Shown here: positions 43,608 to 53,096 of the stretch, in pieces
Numbering within the stretch: position 1 is the first letter of the stretch
How the letters are laid out: the number at the start of each line of letters is the position of its first letter
Origin: an uncultured Prevotellaceae bacterium
Lineage (GTDB): Bacteria; Bacteroidota; Bacteroidia; Bacteroidales; Bacteroidaceae
DNA: 58,475 bases
Assembly: GCA_947303855.1 (NCBI GenBank)
Contig: CAMYZO010000007.1
Span: forward strand, 1-58,475
Reading direction: 5' to 3'
The notes under the pieces: generated by a model
Told to the model about the DNA's origin: nothing
What the model saw: only the letters and a program-made list of their open reading frames with translations
The model's database searches: none
Translations under genes and position numbers: made by a program

Positions 43608-46379
43608 TCAAGTCAAGTAGCGGGGTATCCACAGCCAGAACGTAGAGCCTTTGCCGTCGCCTTCGCTCTCAACACCGATGGCTCCGCCGCATCGCTCGGC
43701 TATTGACTTGCAGATGCTCAGTCCGAGACCGGTGCCCTGTACAAAGTCGTTCAGCTTCACAAAACGGTCGAAGACGGAGGCTTGTTTCTCTTTCGGAATA
43801 CCTGTTCCCGTGTCTTCGCAGTAGATATAGATACCCTCACGGCTTTGGCCGTCCACTTCGCGGCTCTCGGCGCGGTAGCCTACCTTGATGTGCCCCTGCC
43901 GCGTGTACTTGACGGCGTTGGTTACGAAGTTGGTGATGACCTGCAGGGTTCGCTCCTGGTCGGTGCGTGAGGGGAAGTTGGTATAGGGGTTGTCCTTTAT
44001 AAACACGACACCTGGTTCCTCGACACGCCGGGCTACCGTCTGGCAGACCTCGTCGAAGAAGCTGGCAAAGTCGGTGTCCTCGGCCTCAATGCTCTGTGGG
44101 TGGTCGTTCATGACCGATGTCTCCAGGATGTCGTCAATGAGGCGCAGCAGCAGGTCGCAGTTGTGGCGGATGATACGTATGAACTCGGCACGGTCCTCGG
44201 GGGCCTCAGTCATGTGCAGCAGGTCGGAGAATCCCACGATGGCGTTCAGCGGCGTGCGTATCTCGTGTGTCATGTTAGCCAGGAAGGCGGCCTTCAGCTT
44301 GCCCGACTCCTGCGCCCGTGCTGTCTCGCGGCGCAGCTCTTCCTGCGAGAGCATCAGCTGGGTTACGTCGCGTATGACGCCGAAGTGCCCCAGGATGTTG
44401 CTGTTGCTGCCGTAGTAGGGCATGCCGCTGACGGCATACCACTTCTCGGTATGGGTCAGTGGCGAGCAGCTGTAGTGTCTGATGAAGTTCAGTGACTGGT
44501 TATGTGCCTGCGGATTGAAGAAGGTGGCATTAGCTGCTTCGCGCTGGTCGGCGGCGATGCCTTTGAGATAGTCGTCGAACGAGAAGGTGGTATGAATCTT
44601 GCGCAGTGAGCGCGACACGTCGATGGTGCGTGTCTTGAGATTGCTGCGCCAGATGAACATGCCGGTGTTCGACAGCAGGTAGTTCATCTGCTGCTCAAAC
44701 TTGTTGACCTCGTCGTTAGTCACCTTCAGCTGGCGCTCCGTTGCCTGCTGTTCCATGTAGAGGTTGCGCTCGCCGGTAATGTCCCTGACGGTCACCACGT
44801 AGTAGCGTATCTCGTTATCGTCGGTCATGGCCGGCCTGATGCGGTATTCCAGGTATTTGTCCAGGTTGATGTCGGGGTAGTACATGTGCTGGCAGGCGTG
44901 GATGGGCTCTGTCATGCCCGGTGTCAGCACGTCACGGAAGAGCGGGGCCTCAAACAGCGATGTCTGGTAGAAGAACTCCAGATTCTCATCCTGAATGCCT
45001 ATGACTTGTTTCATCTGCTCGTTCATCTCTAACAGCTTGCCTTCCTTGCTGTAGAACGACATGGCTATCAGGGCTGTGTCAAAGGCTTTACTGTATTTCG
45101 CAGCCATCTCGTTGTTGACCTGCTGCTCTTCCATCTCCTGCGTGATGTCCTTGGCCACCAGCAGGTAGGTAGAGCGGTGCTTCTCGTCGTCATGCTCCTT
45201 GATGCAGTTGCCCGACAGGTATTGCCAGTTGTGCCTGAGGGACGTACCGATGTTCCTGCGGATGAGCACGTCAGAGTGGTTCACCTCTTTGTTGCGCAGC
45301 TCTTCCACCTTCCGCTTGAATGCCGGCAGGTCGTCGGGGTGCAGGGTGGCTATGGCAGCGTCCATCGTGGCATGCTCGTCCATCATCTGCCCTCTCAGGT
45401 TCTTGAAGGTGTCCTGCTTCGGGGCATACTCCGATACCATGTATCCGCCCATGTCAAGGGCCAGCTTCATCAGGCGCGTCTGTTCAGAGTAGTTCTGTGT
45501 CTTCTGTCTGACACGCCGGCCAACGAGCGTGTTCAGCAGCACCAGCAGCACCAGCAGCAGGATGGCTGCTATGGCCAGAAACATAGCTACGGGCGAGGCG
45601 TTGTCATGGGAGCGCTCCGGATGGAACCACTTGTCGCGCAGCAGGTTGAGCTCGCCGTTCTGTTCCATGCGGGCATACTGGTCGTCAATGGCGTCAATCA
45701 GGTCCCGGTCGTAGCCGCAGAAGTGTACTTCGGCTATGGGCAGGTCCAGGTCGCAGATAATCATGTCCTCCAGGTTCAGCTCCTTTATCTTCCACTTCAA
45801 CTGCTCCTTGCCCCACAGGAAGTAGTCGTACTTGCCGCTGGCAACACCGGCGATGGCCTCCATGGGCGCATGGCTTTCCAAGGTGAACTGCAGCGTGGTG
45901 TCCTTGGGCATCGTGTGGCGGAAGATGTCGCCCTCGCGTACCACGACCACCTTGCCCGGCTGTATGTCGCTCAGCGAGTGGATGGGCGGGGTATCGGCAC
46001 GCCTCACGGCTTTCAGCTGGAAGGCTTCCAATACGGTAGCCGACAGGTAGTAGTCCTTCTTACCAAGCATGTTGGCCGGGGCTATGATGATGTCGGCCTG
46101 CCGCTTGACAAAGTCCTGCTTGGCCAGGGTGTTCTCCTTCATGACGAAGGTATAGGTACGGTTCATCTTGTCAAGAATGGTGCTTAGCAGGTCAACCGTG
46201 TAGCCAGCAGGCCGTCCGTCGTTGTCAAGATATTCGTAGGGCGGCATGTCCCAGTCGCAGATGATGACCAGGGGCTCCTGTGGCCCGGAGGCCTTGGCTC
46301 CCGTTGCCATGGTCAGCAGCAGGGCGGGCAGTAGCAGTACCAGTTGCCAGGTGTGTGCGAAGTTCCTTTCCATAGTCAT
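43608..46379 (-). CDS. Sensor histidine kinase with periplasmic solute-binding domain
   Basis: About 923 residues (ATG 46379 or 46373; an upstream frame start overlaps the previous gene). Signal peptide, then an amino-acid-type solute-binding domain (about 30-260: EPLVIICDWDMPPYEYLDND, GYTVDLLSTILDKMNRTYTF), one membrane helix near 285, PAS-like domains, and a kinase core. HisKA has AAFLANMTHEIRTPLNAIVG with His near 703; the ATPase has TNAVKYT, EDTGTGIP and GTGLGLSICKSIAER. There is no receiver or DNA-binding domain. It lies 2-8 bp after a second kinase of the same design, and no response regulator is nearby. Likely senses a small amino-acid-like ligand. Confidence 0.9.
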   Translation of the reverse strand: MTMERNFAHTWQLVLLLPALLLTMATGAKASGPQEPLVIICDWDMPPYEYLDNDGRPAGYTVDLLSTILDKMNRTYTFVMKENTLAKQDFVKRQADIIIAPANMLGKKDYYLSATVLEAFQLKAVRRADTPPIHSLSDIQPGKVVVVREGDIFRHTMPKDTTLQFTLESHAPMEAIAGVASGKYDYFLWGKEQLKWKIKELNLEDMIICDLDLPIAEVHFCGYDRDLIDAIDDQYARMEQNGELNLLRDKWFHPERSHDNASPVAMFLAIAAILLLVLLVLLNTLVGRRVRQKTQNYSEQTRLMKLALDMGGYMVSEYAPKQDTFKNLRGQMMDEHATMDAAIATLHPDDLPAFKRKVEELRNKEVNHSDVLIRRNIGTSLRHNWQYLSGNCIKEHDDEKHRSTYLLVAKDITQEMEEQQVNNEMAAKYSKAFDTALIAMSFYSKEGKLLEMNEQMKQVIGIQDENLEFFYQTSLFEAPLFRDVLTPGMTEPIHACQHMYYPDINLDKYLEYRIRPAMTDDNEIRYYVVTVRDITGERNLYMEQQATERQLKVTNDEVNKFEQQMNYLLSNTGMFIWRSNLKTRTIDVSRSLRKIHTTFSFDDYLKGIAADQREAANATFFNPQAHNQSLNFIRHYSCSPLTHTEKWYAVSGMPYYGSNSNILGHFGVIRDVTQLMLSQEELRRETARAQESGKLKAAFLANMTHEIRTPLNAIVGFSDLLHMTEAPEDRAEFIRIIRHNCDLLLRLIDDILETSVMNDHPQSIEAEDTDFASFFDEVCQTVARRVEEPGVVFIKDNPYTNFPSRTDQERTLQVITNFVTNAVKYTRQGHIKVGYRAESREVDGQSREGIYIYCEDTGTGIPKEKQASVFDRFVKLNDFVQGTGLGLSICKSIAERCGGAIGVESEGDGKGSTFWLWIPRYLT

Positions 46380-46381
46380 CT

Positions 46382-49174
46382 TTAATAGGTGCTGAGTTTC
46401 TTTTCTGTCTGTATGGCCTTGCAGGGAATGATAATCCACACCGTCGTGCCTTTCTCAGGGGCGGAGTTCACGTAGATGCTTCCTCCCATCTGTTGCGCCA
46501 GTTCCTTGCAGATGGGCATGCCCAGGCCCGTGCTGTTGCCGCTAAAGGACGCTCCGAATCGCTCGAACATCATTTGTTGCTGTTCGGCGCTGATGCCGCA
46601 GCCGGTGTCTTCGATGCTGATGAGCAGCTGGTCGCCGATATGGTCGTAGCGTGCCCTGACAAACCCTTGTGTGGTGTACCGGGCAGCATTCTCGGCCACC
46701 TGCTCGATGATTTTCCCTACGTTGGAGTCGTCAATCTCGACTATCAGGTGCTCGTAGGGTGACTCTACGATGTAGTTGACGCCGCTCTTCTGGTTCTGGC
46801 TCCAGCCCATCTGGCAGTGGGCCTCGAAGGTGATGGCGAAGTCGGTTGCAGTCTTCCTGAACTCTATCATGTGGGCATCCAGTCTTGACAGGAACAGGAT
46901 GTCGTTGACAAGTTTCAGGAGGTAGGACGCGTTCGACTTGATTTCGGCTATGAAGCCCGGTTCGTCGGCAGGGTCGTGGTCAGTTGCAAAGAGTTCGGCA
47001 AAGCCCACGACGGTAGTGATTGGCGTGCGTATCTCATGGCTCATGTTACGCACGAAGGCGTTCTTCACGCTCTCCACCTCCTGGGCCTTGGCCTTCTCGC
47101 GTTCCAGCTCCTTGGCTGTGTCTGTCTCGTTGCTGACGTCACGGCAGAGTCCGAAGTAGCTCTCCACCTCGCCTTTGTTGCCGTAGACGGGTATCATGTC
47201 AATCAGTACGGACAGGCGCTGGTGCTGTTTCACGCGGACATTGGTGGTGATGATGGCTTCAATGGAGTCGCTGCTGTGCTGGTCCATGTTGTTCATCAGG
47301 CGGATGGCCCTGCGCCTGGAGTCGTCGTCAATCAGGCTCAGACAGCGCGACTGGGTGAGCGTCAGTTGCACCACGTTCATCTCCTTGTAGATGGTCAGGA
47401 TATGTGTGTTGGGCGAGTAACTCACCAGCCGCACGCCGCCGGCATGCAGGGCGTAGTTGATGTTGTTGATGTAGTCGGTGACATGGATGGCTGCCGACAT
47501 CATCTTCTTGATGCTGCGTTTCAGCTGGTGGTAGGAGTTGACAAATTCCGAAACGTCGCGGCCGGAGCCTACGATGCCCAGGAAACGGTCGTCGGCATCG
47601 TACACGGGAACCAACTGCTGCTCGTAGTAGATGTTACGCTGGATTTTGATGCTGTCGGCCAGGTTCGGGTTGTCTGTTGCCTTGATGATGTGGGTGCTGT
47701 AGCAGCCGTCGAAGTCTTCTATTGTGACGCCCGGGTCTTCCAGGGCATAGGTGAAGGGCACGCGTTCGGCCAGCAGGTCCTCGCGCTTGCAGTTGAAGGT
47801 CATGCAGGCCTTCTGGTTGATGTCGGTCAGTATGCCTTCCGGGTTATAGTAGGTCATGTCCACCATTGATGTGTTGAAGATTGACCGGTAGCGCAGCAGG
47901 TTGTCGCTGGCCTCGTGCTGCTGGAGCAGCCGTTCGGTCTGGTCGTCAATGATGCCTACGATGACAGAGGGCGTCCCGCGTTTGGTACGCCTGAACACGG
48001 CGAGCGTGAAGACGTTTCTGCGCTGGTCAGCGTTGCTCTTGCGGGTAATCTCTACCACGCTCGTGTCCTGCCGGTTGCCCACGATGGCATTCAGGGCCGA
48101 TGTCAGCAGGTCGTAGCTTTCCTGACTGTACAGGTGCCTGTAGTCATCGAAGGTATGCTCTTGGGGATCCATCTCGCCTTTGGCGTTCATCCATGACAGC
48201 CGTTGGCGCTTCACGTCGTAGAGCAGCACCCGCACCTTGGTGGTATGCAGGATAAGTGCCAGGCGGCGGTTGTGCTTGGCAATGAGGCGCGTCATTCGCC
48301 GTTCCCTGATGCGCAGGCCGATGACGTAGTAGAGCAGCAGGAATGCCAGTACACCCACGACGGCCGCCACGTACTGTACCCAGTCGGGAATTCCCGACTC
48401 CTTGCGCTCTGGATAGAACCACTTGTAAAGGATGGGGGCCATCTGATCGCTGGAGCGCAGCTGGGCATAGGCGCTGTCGAGCTTGTGCAGCAGCAGCGTG
48501 TCGTTCGACATGAAGCGGTACTCGCCGTGCGGAATGTTGATGGGGGCTATCTGGAGGTCGGTGGTGTGGAACTTCCACATGAGCCACGTCAGCGACACCG
48601 TGTTCCACACAATCTCGCCTTTCCCCTCAGAGCTGACCCTCTGGATGGCCTCTTTCATGTCGCCGTAGGGCTGGCAGTTGAAGGCCCAGCCGCGTTCTTC
48701 TATCAGGTGATGGCTGAAGCTGCCGGTATGGACTATCACCTGATGGCTGCTGATGTCGTCTATGGTGTGTACCATGCGGGGGGCAGACTTGGACGAAACG
48801 ATGCTGTGAGTAAACAGTTGGACCACCTCGCGGCCGTAGGTGGCATAGTCGTTATGGAACGGGGCGGCCATGCCGAGCATCAGGTCCGACCGTCCCTCCT
48901 TCAGGTCTTGCAGGGCTATGTTGGTGGGCTTCAGCCTGATGACGTAGGGTATGTCAAGCTTGTCGAACAACAGCTTCAGCATGTCGATATTGAAGCCTTC
49001 GGGTTCGCCGAACTCATTCAGGAAGACGTAAGGCCACAAATCCCACGCATCTTCATAGACGAGTGGGTGCTCCTTGGTGTACTGACGTGGCACATCCTGG
49101 GCCTGGGCAATGCCCGACACCAGGCCTAAGGCCACGACAATCATCCGAATGGCATACTTCCTGAGATTCATCAA
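46382..49174 (-). CDS. Sensor histidine kinase with periplasmic solute-binding domain
   Basis: 930 residues, first of a tandem pair. Signal peptide (ending GIAQAQ), a solute-binding domain (about 35-270: DAWDLWPYVFLNEFGEPEGF, NIDMLKLLFDKLDIPYVIRL), a membrane helix near 285-305 (VQYVAAVVGVLAFLLLYYVI), PAS-like regions (RSIFNTSMVDMTYYNPEGIL and onward to GRDVSEF), then HisKA with VRNMSHEIRTPITTVVGFAE (His near 713) and an ATPase domain with AENAARYT, EDTGCGI and STGLGMPICKELAQQ. It shares its architecture but only moderate sequence with its neighbour, so the pair probably heterodimerises or senses related ligands. No cognate regulator gene is adjacent. It has its own -7 box. Confidence 0.9.
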   Translation of the reverse strand: MMNLRKYAIRMIVVALGLVSGIAQAQDVPRQYTKEHPLVYEDAWDLWPYVFLNEFGEPEGFNIDMLKLLFDKLDIPYVIRLKPTNIALQDLKEGRSDLMLGMAAPFHNDYATYGREVVQLFTHSIVSSKSAPRMVHTIDDISSHQVIVHTGSFSHHLIEERGWAFNCQPYGDMKEAIQRVSSEGKGEIVWNTVSLTWLMWKFHTTDLQIAPINIPHGEYRFMSNDTLLLHKLDSAYAQLRSSDQMAPILYKWFYPERKESGIPDWVQYVAAVVGVLAFLLLYYVIGLRIRERRMTRLIAKHNRRLALILHTTKVRVLLYDVKRQRLSWMNAKGEMDPQEHTFDDYRHLYSQESYDLLTSALNAIVGNRQDTSVVEITRKSNADQRRNVFTLAVFRRTKRGTPSVIVGIIDDQTERLLQQHEASDNLLRYRSIFNTSMVDMTYYNPEGILTDINQKACMTFNCKREDLLAERVPFTYALEDPGVTIEDFDGCYSTHIIKATDNPNLADSIKIQRNIYYEQQLVPVYDADDRFLGIVGSGRDVSEFVNSYHQLKRSIKKMMSAAIHVTDYINNINYALHAGGVRLVSYSPNTHILTIYKEMNVVQLTLTQSRCLSLIDDDSRRRAIRLMNNMDQHSSDSIEAIITTNVRVKQHQRLSVLIDMIPVYGNKGEVESYFGLCRDVSNETDTAKELEREKAKAQEVESVKNAFVRNMSHEIRTPITTVVGFAELFATDHDPADEPGFIAEIKSNASYLLKLVNDILFLSRLDAHMIEFRKTATDFAITFEAHCQMGWSQNQKSGVNYIVESPYEHLIVEIDDSNVGKIIEQVAENAARYTTQGFVRARYDHIGDQLLISIEDTGCGISAEQQQMMFERFGASFSGNSTGLGMPICKELAQQMGGSIYVNSAPEKGTTVWIIIPCKAIQTEKKLSTY

Positions 49175-49198
49175 TATGCTTTAATGGTTAGTGGCGGT

Positions 49199-49207
49199 GC
49201 AAAGATA
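49199..49207 (-). promoter_or_regulatory. -7 box of the tandem kinase operon
   Basis: TATCTTTGC on the minus strand, 25 bp before the ATG at 49174. No good -33 box at the usual distance. Confidence 0.55.
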
Positions 49208-49292
49208 CGAAAAATCTTGGGGAATAAAAAGCTTTGAAGCAAAAAAATGCAGAAAAACTTGAATTGCCAGTATTGTCAGCCATCCTGCCCCC

Positions 49293-50636
49293 TCACTCCG
49301 ATAGTGATTTGCTCCTCTCCTTTTCATATTTCGCCAACTTCTTCAGGTAGAAGCGGCGGAATTCTGACCAGTGATAGTAGGGGGCACAGTCAGTCTTCAG
49401 CGGCAGCGTGGCCTCCTCTTCATTCAGCAGTACCTTGACCAGCACATCCTTGTCGGCAGGGTTGCGGCGGTAGAAGATGAACTGCAGGTTAGAGCCCATG
49501 GGAAACACACTGGAACACCACCAGCCCTCGGTTTCAAGCTGTTCTAGGTTGTCGGTCTCCAGGTCGTAGCCGTTGATGCCGAGCAGACAGGTCAGGGGCA
49601 GCAGTACCGTCTCGTGGCCGAAGCGCATCTGTGCGCCAGGCCGTTCCAGACGCAGGCAGCTGTCGGCATCGGCTATGAGCTGTCGCAGCAGGTGGCGCTG
49701 GCTGTAGGGCTGCCGTCCGCCATTCAGCTTGCAGGCACCGTGCTGTATGTACCACAGGGCATTGTCCATCTGCCACAGTTTGTAGAGTTCCTCGGTTGTG
49801 AAGATGTCAATAAGATAGGTGTCGCGGTAGCGGTGGGTGTGCAACTGGAACAGTCCCATCTTCATGAGGTAGTAGTTGAACTGCGTCTCGTCAACAATCT
49901 CCTCGACGATGTCGGGGTTCAGGAAAAGCTTCTCCATCAGGCGGGTGTTGCCCGAACGCTTTTTGATATATTTGTTGTAGGCCTTCTTGGCTTCAGGCGT
50001 CATGTAGCCCTTGCGCAGGTTGTCGTCCTGATGGTTCATATACCACATGGTGCGTTTCGGAGCATCCATCGTGATGTCCAGTTGCGGGTTTACCTGCATC
50101 ATCTCCATCATGGCTGCTCCCATCGACATCATGCAGCGGGGCACAATGGTGCTGCGGGCGCTTAGCGTGGCGTTGCCGCCAAGCACTTCGGGGTAGTTCT
50201 CTGCCATGCGGCGGGCTATCTGGCGGTGCTGCTTCTTGCCATTGTCCGTCAGTTCGCCCCAACGGTCTTCTGAGTCGTGCATGATAAGCTTCATTTCCTC
50301 CAGCACGCGCTCGCCGATGGGGGTGAGTTCGTCAAGGCTGTCAGCGTGCAGCATCATGAGGTAGGGTATGTCATAGCCCTTGCGGTTGCTGATGTAGCGT
50401 GAGCCGTGGCGTCCGTAGTGGGAGATATAGAACGGGTGCTTGTCCTTCGGCGGCGGTGTCATGATGTAGTTCACGCTGTCAGGGTAGATGTTGTAGTTGC
50501 AGGATGCGTAGGCAGGGTGCTTCTTGATGATGTCAACCACCTTCTGTGCCTGGGCAGTGAAGGTTGTGAGGTGAAGCGTCAGCAGTGCTGCGGCGAGCAG
50601 CCATAGGCGTGTCTGTTTCATCGTGGCGTCCTTCAT
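49293..50636 (-). CDS. Histidine acid phosphatase, active-type
   Basis: 447 residues from 50636. A second ATG at 50621 is preceded by AAGGA at good spacing and gives the cleaner signal peptide (MKQTRLWLLAAALLTLHLTT). Clade-2 histidine phosphatase with FYISHYGRHGSRYISN (RHGxR with nucleophilic His77), RWGELTDNGKKQHRQIARRM, the phosphate-binding Arg in LSARSTIVPRCMMSMGAAMM, and the proton-donor region RFGHETVLLPLTCL (HE in place of the common HD, near residue 341). Secreted to the periplasm, it removes phosphate from organic phosphates; a phytate-type substrate is possible but unproven. It lies 4 bp after a paralogue that has lost these residues. Confidence 0.88.
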   Translation of the reverse strand: MKDATMKQTRLWLLAAALLTLHLTTFTAQAQKVVDIIKKHPAYASCNYNIYPDSVNYIMTPPPKDKHPFYISHYGRHGSRYISNRKGYDIPYLMMLHADSLDELTPIGERVLEEMKLIMHDSEDRWGELTDNGKKQHRQIARRMAENYPEVLGGNATLSARSTIVPRCMMSMGAAMMEMMQVNPQLDITMDAPKRTMWYMNHQDDNLRKGYMTPEAKKAYNKYIKKRSGNTRLMEKLFLNPDIVEEIVDETQFNYYLMKMGLFQLHTHRYRDTYLIDIFTTEELYKLWQMDNALWYIQHGACKLNGGRQPYSQRHLLRQLIADADSCLRLERPGAQMRFGHETVLLPLTCLLGINGYDLETDNLEQLETEGWWCSSVFPMGSNLQFIFYRRNPADKDVLVKVLLNEEEATLPLKTDCAPYYHWSEFRRFYLKKLAKYEKERSKSLSE

Positions 50637-50640
50637 GTTC

Positions 50641-51960
50641 CTATTTTATTTTCTTGGTGAATCTGGTGTTCTCGTACTTGTAGAGCCGGCGCAGGTAGTA
50701 GCGCTTTACGTCGTTCCAGTGGTAGTAGGGGGCACAGTCGGTGGCTATGGGCAGTTGTGCCTCATGGCCGTTGAGCAGCACTTTCACCAGCACGTCGGTG
50801 TCCTGGCGGTTGCGGCGGTAGTGTATCATCTCGATGCTGCCTCCAAGGGGGGCTATACTGTAGTCGGCCCATCCCCGCTCTTCCAGTGTGGCCAGGTCGG
50901 CGGTCTCCAGTCCGCAGCTGTCGAGTTCCATCAGGCAGGCCAGACCCATGATGACGCTCTGCGGACAGATACGTATGTGAATCATAGGGTTATAGCGCTT
51001 CAGCACGCTGTCGCCCATGTGCATCATGTTTCTCAGCGTGGCACGCTGCATGTAGGGCTGGTTGCCGCCGTTTGGCTTGTAGCTGCCGTAGGTGACGTAG
51101 TTCCATGCGTTCTGCTTGCGCCAGTGGCGGTATATCTCGTCTTTGGTGAAGATGTCGAAGAGTGGCGGCAGGGTGGCATTGCCCGTCATTTGTACGCTGC
51201 CGGCGAGGGTGAAGAGCTGATGGCTGAGCATGGACGCGTCAACGCAGGCACTGACGTAGGCGGTGTCGCTGAAGAGTGCGCTCATCAGCTGTGTGTCGTC
51301 AGTGTTGCGCTTGAAGAATTCTGCATAGAGAACTGTGGCTGTCATGTTATTCCGTTCACCGTCCAGCACCTTGTCTGTGGGGTTCATGAACCCCCTCTCC
51401 TGATACGAGGATGTGATGTTCGAGAGAAGGGGCTGGCGCAGGTGCGACAACTGGACCATCTGCTCCTCCATGGTCTGTATGCAGTGATTCTCCACTACGG
51501 AGCGTCCGCTGTAGTAGCCCTTGGCCGTAAAAACGGCAGGGAAACGCTCCACCAGGCGGGTCATCAGCTCTCTTGCCTGGCTGACACCCTTGGATGTGAG
51601 CTCGCCTGAGCGGTTGTGGGCATCGCTTCTAATGAGGCCGACCCTGTGCAGTACGTCGCGCCCCAGCGGGGTGAGCGCCCCGGCGCTGTCGGCTTTGGTC
51701 AGCGTCAGGAAGGGGGCGTCGTAGGCTTCAGCCTTCTCCATGTAGTAGGCTGCAGGACAGCCATAGTGGTTAATGTAGAAAGGCTGTTTGCCGTCTGGTG
51801 CCGGTGTGTCGTCGTTGGCGGTTGTGGGGCGCAGGTAGTGCAGTCCCGCTGCGCAGTTCACGTCGGTAGCCAGTTTTTCCTGAACTGACTGGGCGTGCAT
51901 GCAGATAGCGTTGAGGCTTAGCAAAATGGCTGTTACTGCGGTTCCAAATGTTCGTGTCAT
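50641..51960 (-). CDS. Histidine phosphatase-fold paralogue lacking catalytic residues
   Basis: 439 residues from ATG 51960 (signal peptide, mature protein after CMHAQ). It aligns with the downstream phosphatase along its whole length: FYINHYGCPAAYYMEKAEAY versus FYISHYGRHGSRYISNRKGY, NRSGELTSKGVSQARELM, TDCAPYYHWNDVKRYYLRRL. The catalytic RHG is replaced by CPA, the second arginine of the ARSTIVPRC region is replaced (GRSVVENHC), and the HE proton donor reads PQ (RICPQSVIMGLACL). It cannot use the family's phosphohistidine mechanism. The frame is intact and the fold residues are kept, so this looks like a maintained pseudoenzyme (binding protein or partner) rather than decay. First gene of the pair. 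Confidence 0.85.
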   Translation of the reverse strand: MTRTFGTAVTAILLSLNAICMHAQSVQEKLATDVNCAAGLHYLRPTTANDDTPAPDGKQPFYINHYGCPAAYYMEKAEAYDAPFLTLTKADSAGALTPLGRDVLHRVGLIRSDAHNRSGELTSKGVSQARELMTRLVERFPAVFTAKGYYSGRSVVENHCIQTMEEQMVQLSHLRQPLLSNITSSYQERGFMNPTDKVLDGERNNMTATVLYAEFFKRNTDDTQLMSALFSDTAYVSACVDASMLSHQLFTLAGSVQMTGNATLPPLFDIFTKDEIYRHWRKQNAWNYVTYGSYKPNGGNQPYMQRATLRNMMHMGDSVLKRYNPMIHIRICPQSVIMGLACLMELDSCGLETADLATLEERGWADYSIAPLGGSIEMIHYRRNRQDTDVLVKVLLNGHEAQLPIATDCAPYYHWNDVKRYYLRRLYKYENTRFTKKIK

Positions 51961-51995
51961 CAGTCGTATCTTTCTGTCAATAAGGATTGTCGGGT

Positions 51996-52077
51996 GCAAA
52001 GTTAATGAAAAAAAACGAAAAAAGGAAGATTTAATGTCAAAAGGACAAGGGAATTGTGCTTTTTTCAGTAACTTTGC
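51996..52077. promoter_or_regulatory. Divergent -7 boxes between phosphatase pair and symporter
   Basis: Minus strand TAACTTTGC (51996-52004), 36 bp before the phosphatase-pair ATG. Plus strand TAACTTTGC (52069-52077), 55 bp before the symporter ATG. Both fit TAnnTTTGC; neither has a clear TTTG box at 19-21 bp. Confidence 0.55.
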
Positions 52078-52131
52078 CCCCTAATTCTGAGACATCAGGT
52101 CAAAGAAACAAGTAATTATCTGTCATTAACA

Positions 52132-53058
52132 ATGAAAAGACTCTGTAAGTTTATTTCCGACTATATGGGTGTGCTGGTACTCGTAGCAGCAGTGGTAGCA
52201 CTCGCCGTTCCCGAAGCGTTCAGCGGCATCAAGCCCACCGTCATTAACCCGCTGCTGGGTATCATTATGTTTGGCATGGGAATGGCCCTCAGACTGGAGG
52301 ATTTCAAGATTGTGTTCAGCCGGCCAAAGGATGTTGTCATCGGCTGCGTGGCACAGTTCACGGTCATGCCCCTGCTGGCCCTGCTGCTGTCGCGGGTGTT
52401 TGCCCTCGACGAGGCCCTGGCCGTGGGCGTGATACTCGTGGGCTGCTGTCCCGGCGGCACGGCTTCCAACGTGATAACCTATCTGGCCAAGGGCGATTTG
52501 GCACTGTCGGTGGGTATGACTGCTACCTCCACCGTGCTGGCACCGGTCATGACACCGCTGCTGGTGTGGCTGCTGGCAGGCAAGAGCGTCGATGTAGATG
52601 TGGCAGGTATGCTGCTGAGCATCCTCTGGGTGGTTATCCTGCCCATTGTGGCCGGCCTCATCGTCAAGGGACTCTGTCCGAAGCTCACTGAGCGGATGAC
52701 GGTCTGTCTGCCTGCTGTGTCGTCGCTGGCCATCGCCTTCATCGTGCTCATCGTCATCTCTGCCAATGCTCAGAAACTGCTTATGGGCGGCATGGTCATC
52801 ATCGTGGTGGTCGCGCTCCACAACCTCTGTGGCCTGGGGCTGGGCTGGCTTGTCGGTCGTCTGCTGCGTCTGCCCGATGCCAAGCGCAGGGCCATCAGCA
52901 TAGAGGTGGGCATGCAGAATAGCGGCCTGGCTTCCAGTCTTGCCACGCTCCATTTCGCCGCCTATCCTATGGCCACCATCCCCGGTGCCGTGTTCAGCGT
53001 GTGGCATAACATTAGCGGTGCTATCGTTGCCCGGCTGTATGCAAGGGTAGCAAAATAA
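52132..53058 (+). CDS. Bile-acid/sodium symporter (BASS) family transporter
   Basis: 308 residues with about nine or ten membrane helices. Family features: NPLLGIIMFGMGMALRLEDF near residue 40, GVILVGCCPGGTASNVITYL and AKGDLALSVGMTATSTVLAP (the two crossing-helix sodium-site regions), and IEVGMQNSGLASSLATLHFA near the C-terminus. Members in bacteria carry organic anions such as pantoate-like or bile acids with sodium; the actual substrate cannot be told. Single gene, followed after 1 bp by the terminator of the opposing tRNA. Confidence 0.9.
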   Translation: MKRLCKFISDYMGVLVLVAAVVALAVPEAFSGIKPTVINPLLGIIMFGMGMALRLEDFKIVFSRPKDVVIGCVAQFTVMPLLALLLSRVFALDEALAVGVILVGCCPGGTASNVITYLAKGDLALSVGMTATSTVLAPVMTPLLVWLLAGKSVDVDVAGMLLSILWVVILPIVAGLIVKGLCPKLTERMTVCLPAVSSLAIAFIVLIVISANAQKLLMGGMVIIVVVALHNLCGLGLGWLVGRLLRLPDAKRRAISIEVGMQNSGLASSLATLHFAAYPMATIPGAVFSVWHNISGAIVARLYARVAK

Positions 53059-53059
53059 A

Positions 53060-53085
53060 AACGAGCTACATCTCTGTAACTCGTT
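53060..53085 (-). terminator. Terminator of tRNA-Met
   Basis: On the minus strand AACGAGTTACA and TGTAGCTCGTT form an 11-bp stem (one G-U) with the loop GAGA, followed by TTTTATTTTG. It starts 11 bp after the tRNA 3' end. On the plus strand the stem has a C-A mismatch and no T-tract, so it favours the tRNA side. Confidence 0.75.
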
Positions 53086-53096
53086 CACTGTCGGTG

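Noticed and set aside
50641..51960. Sequencing error as the cause of lost phosphatase motifs
   Set aside because: Three separate motifs are changed by in-frame substitutions with no frameshift, while flanking conserved residues are intact.
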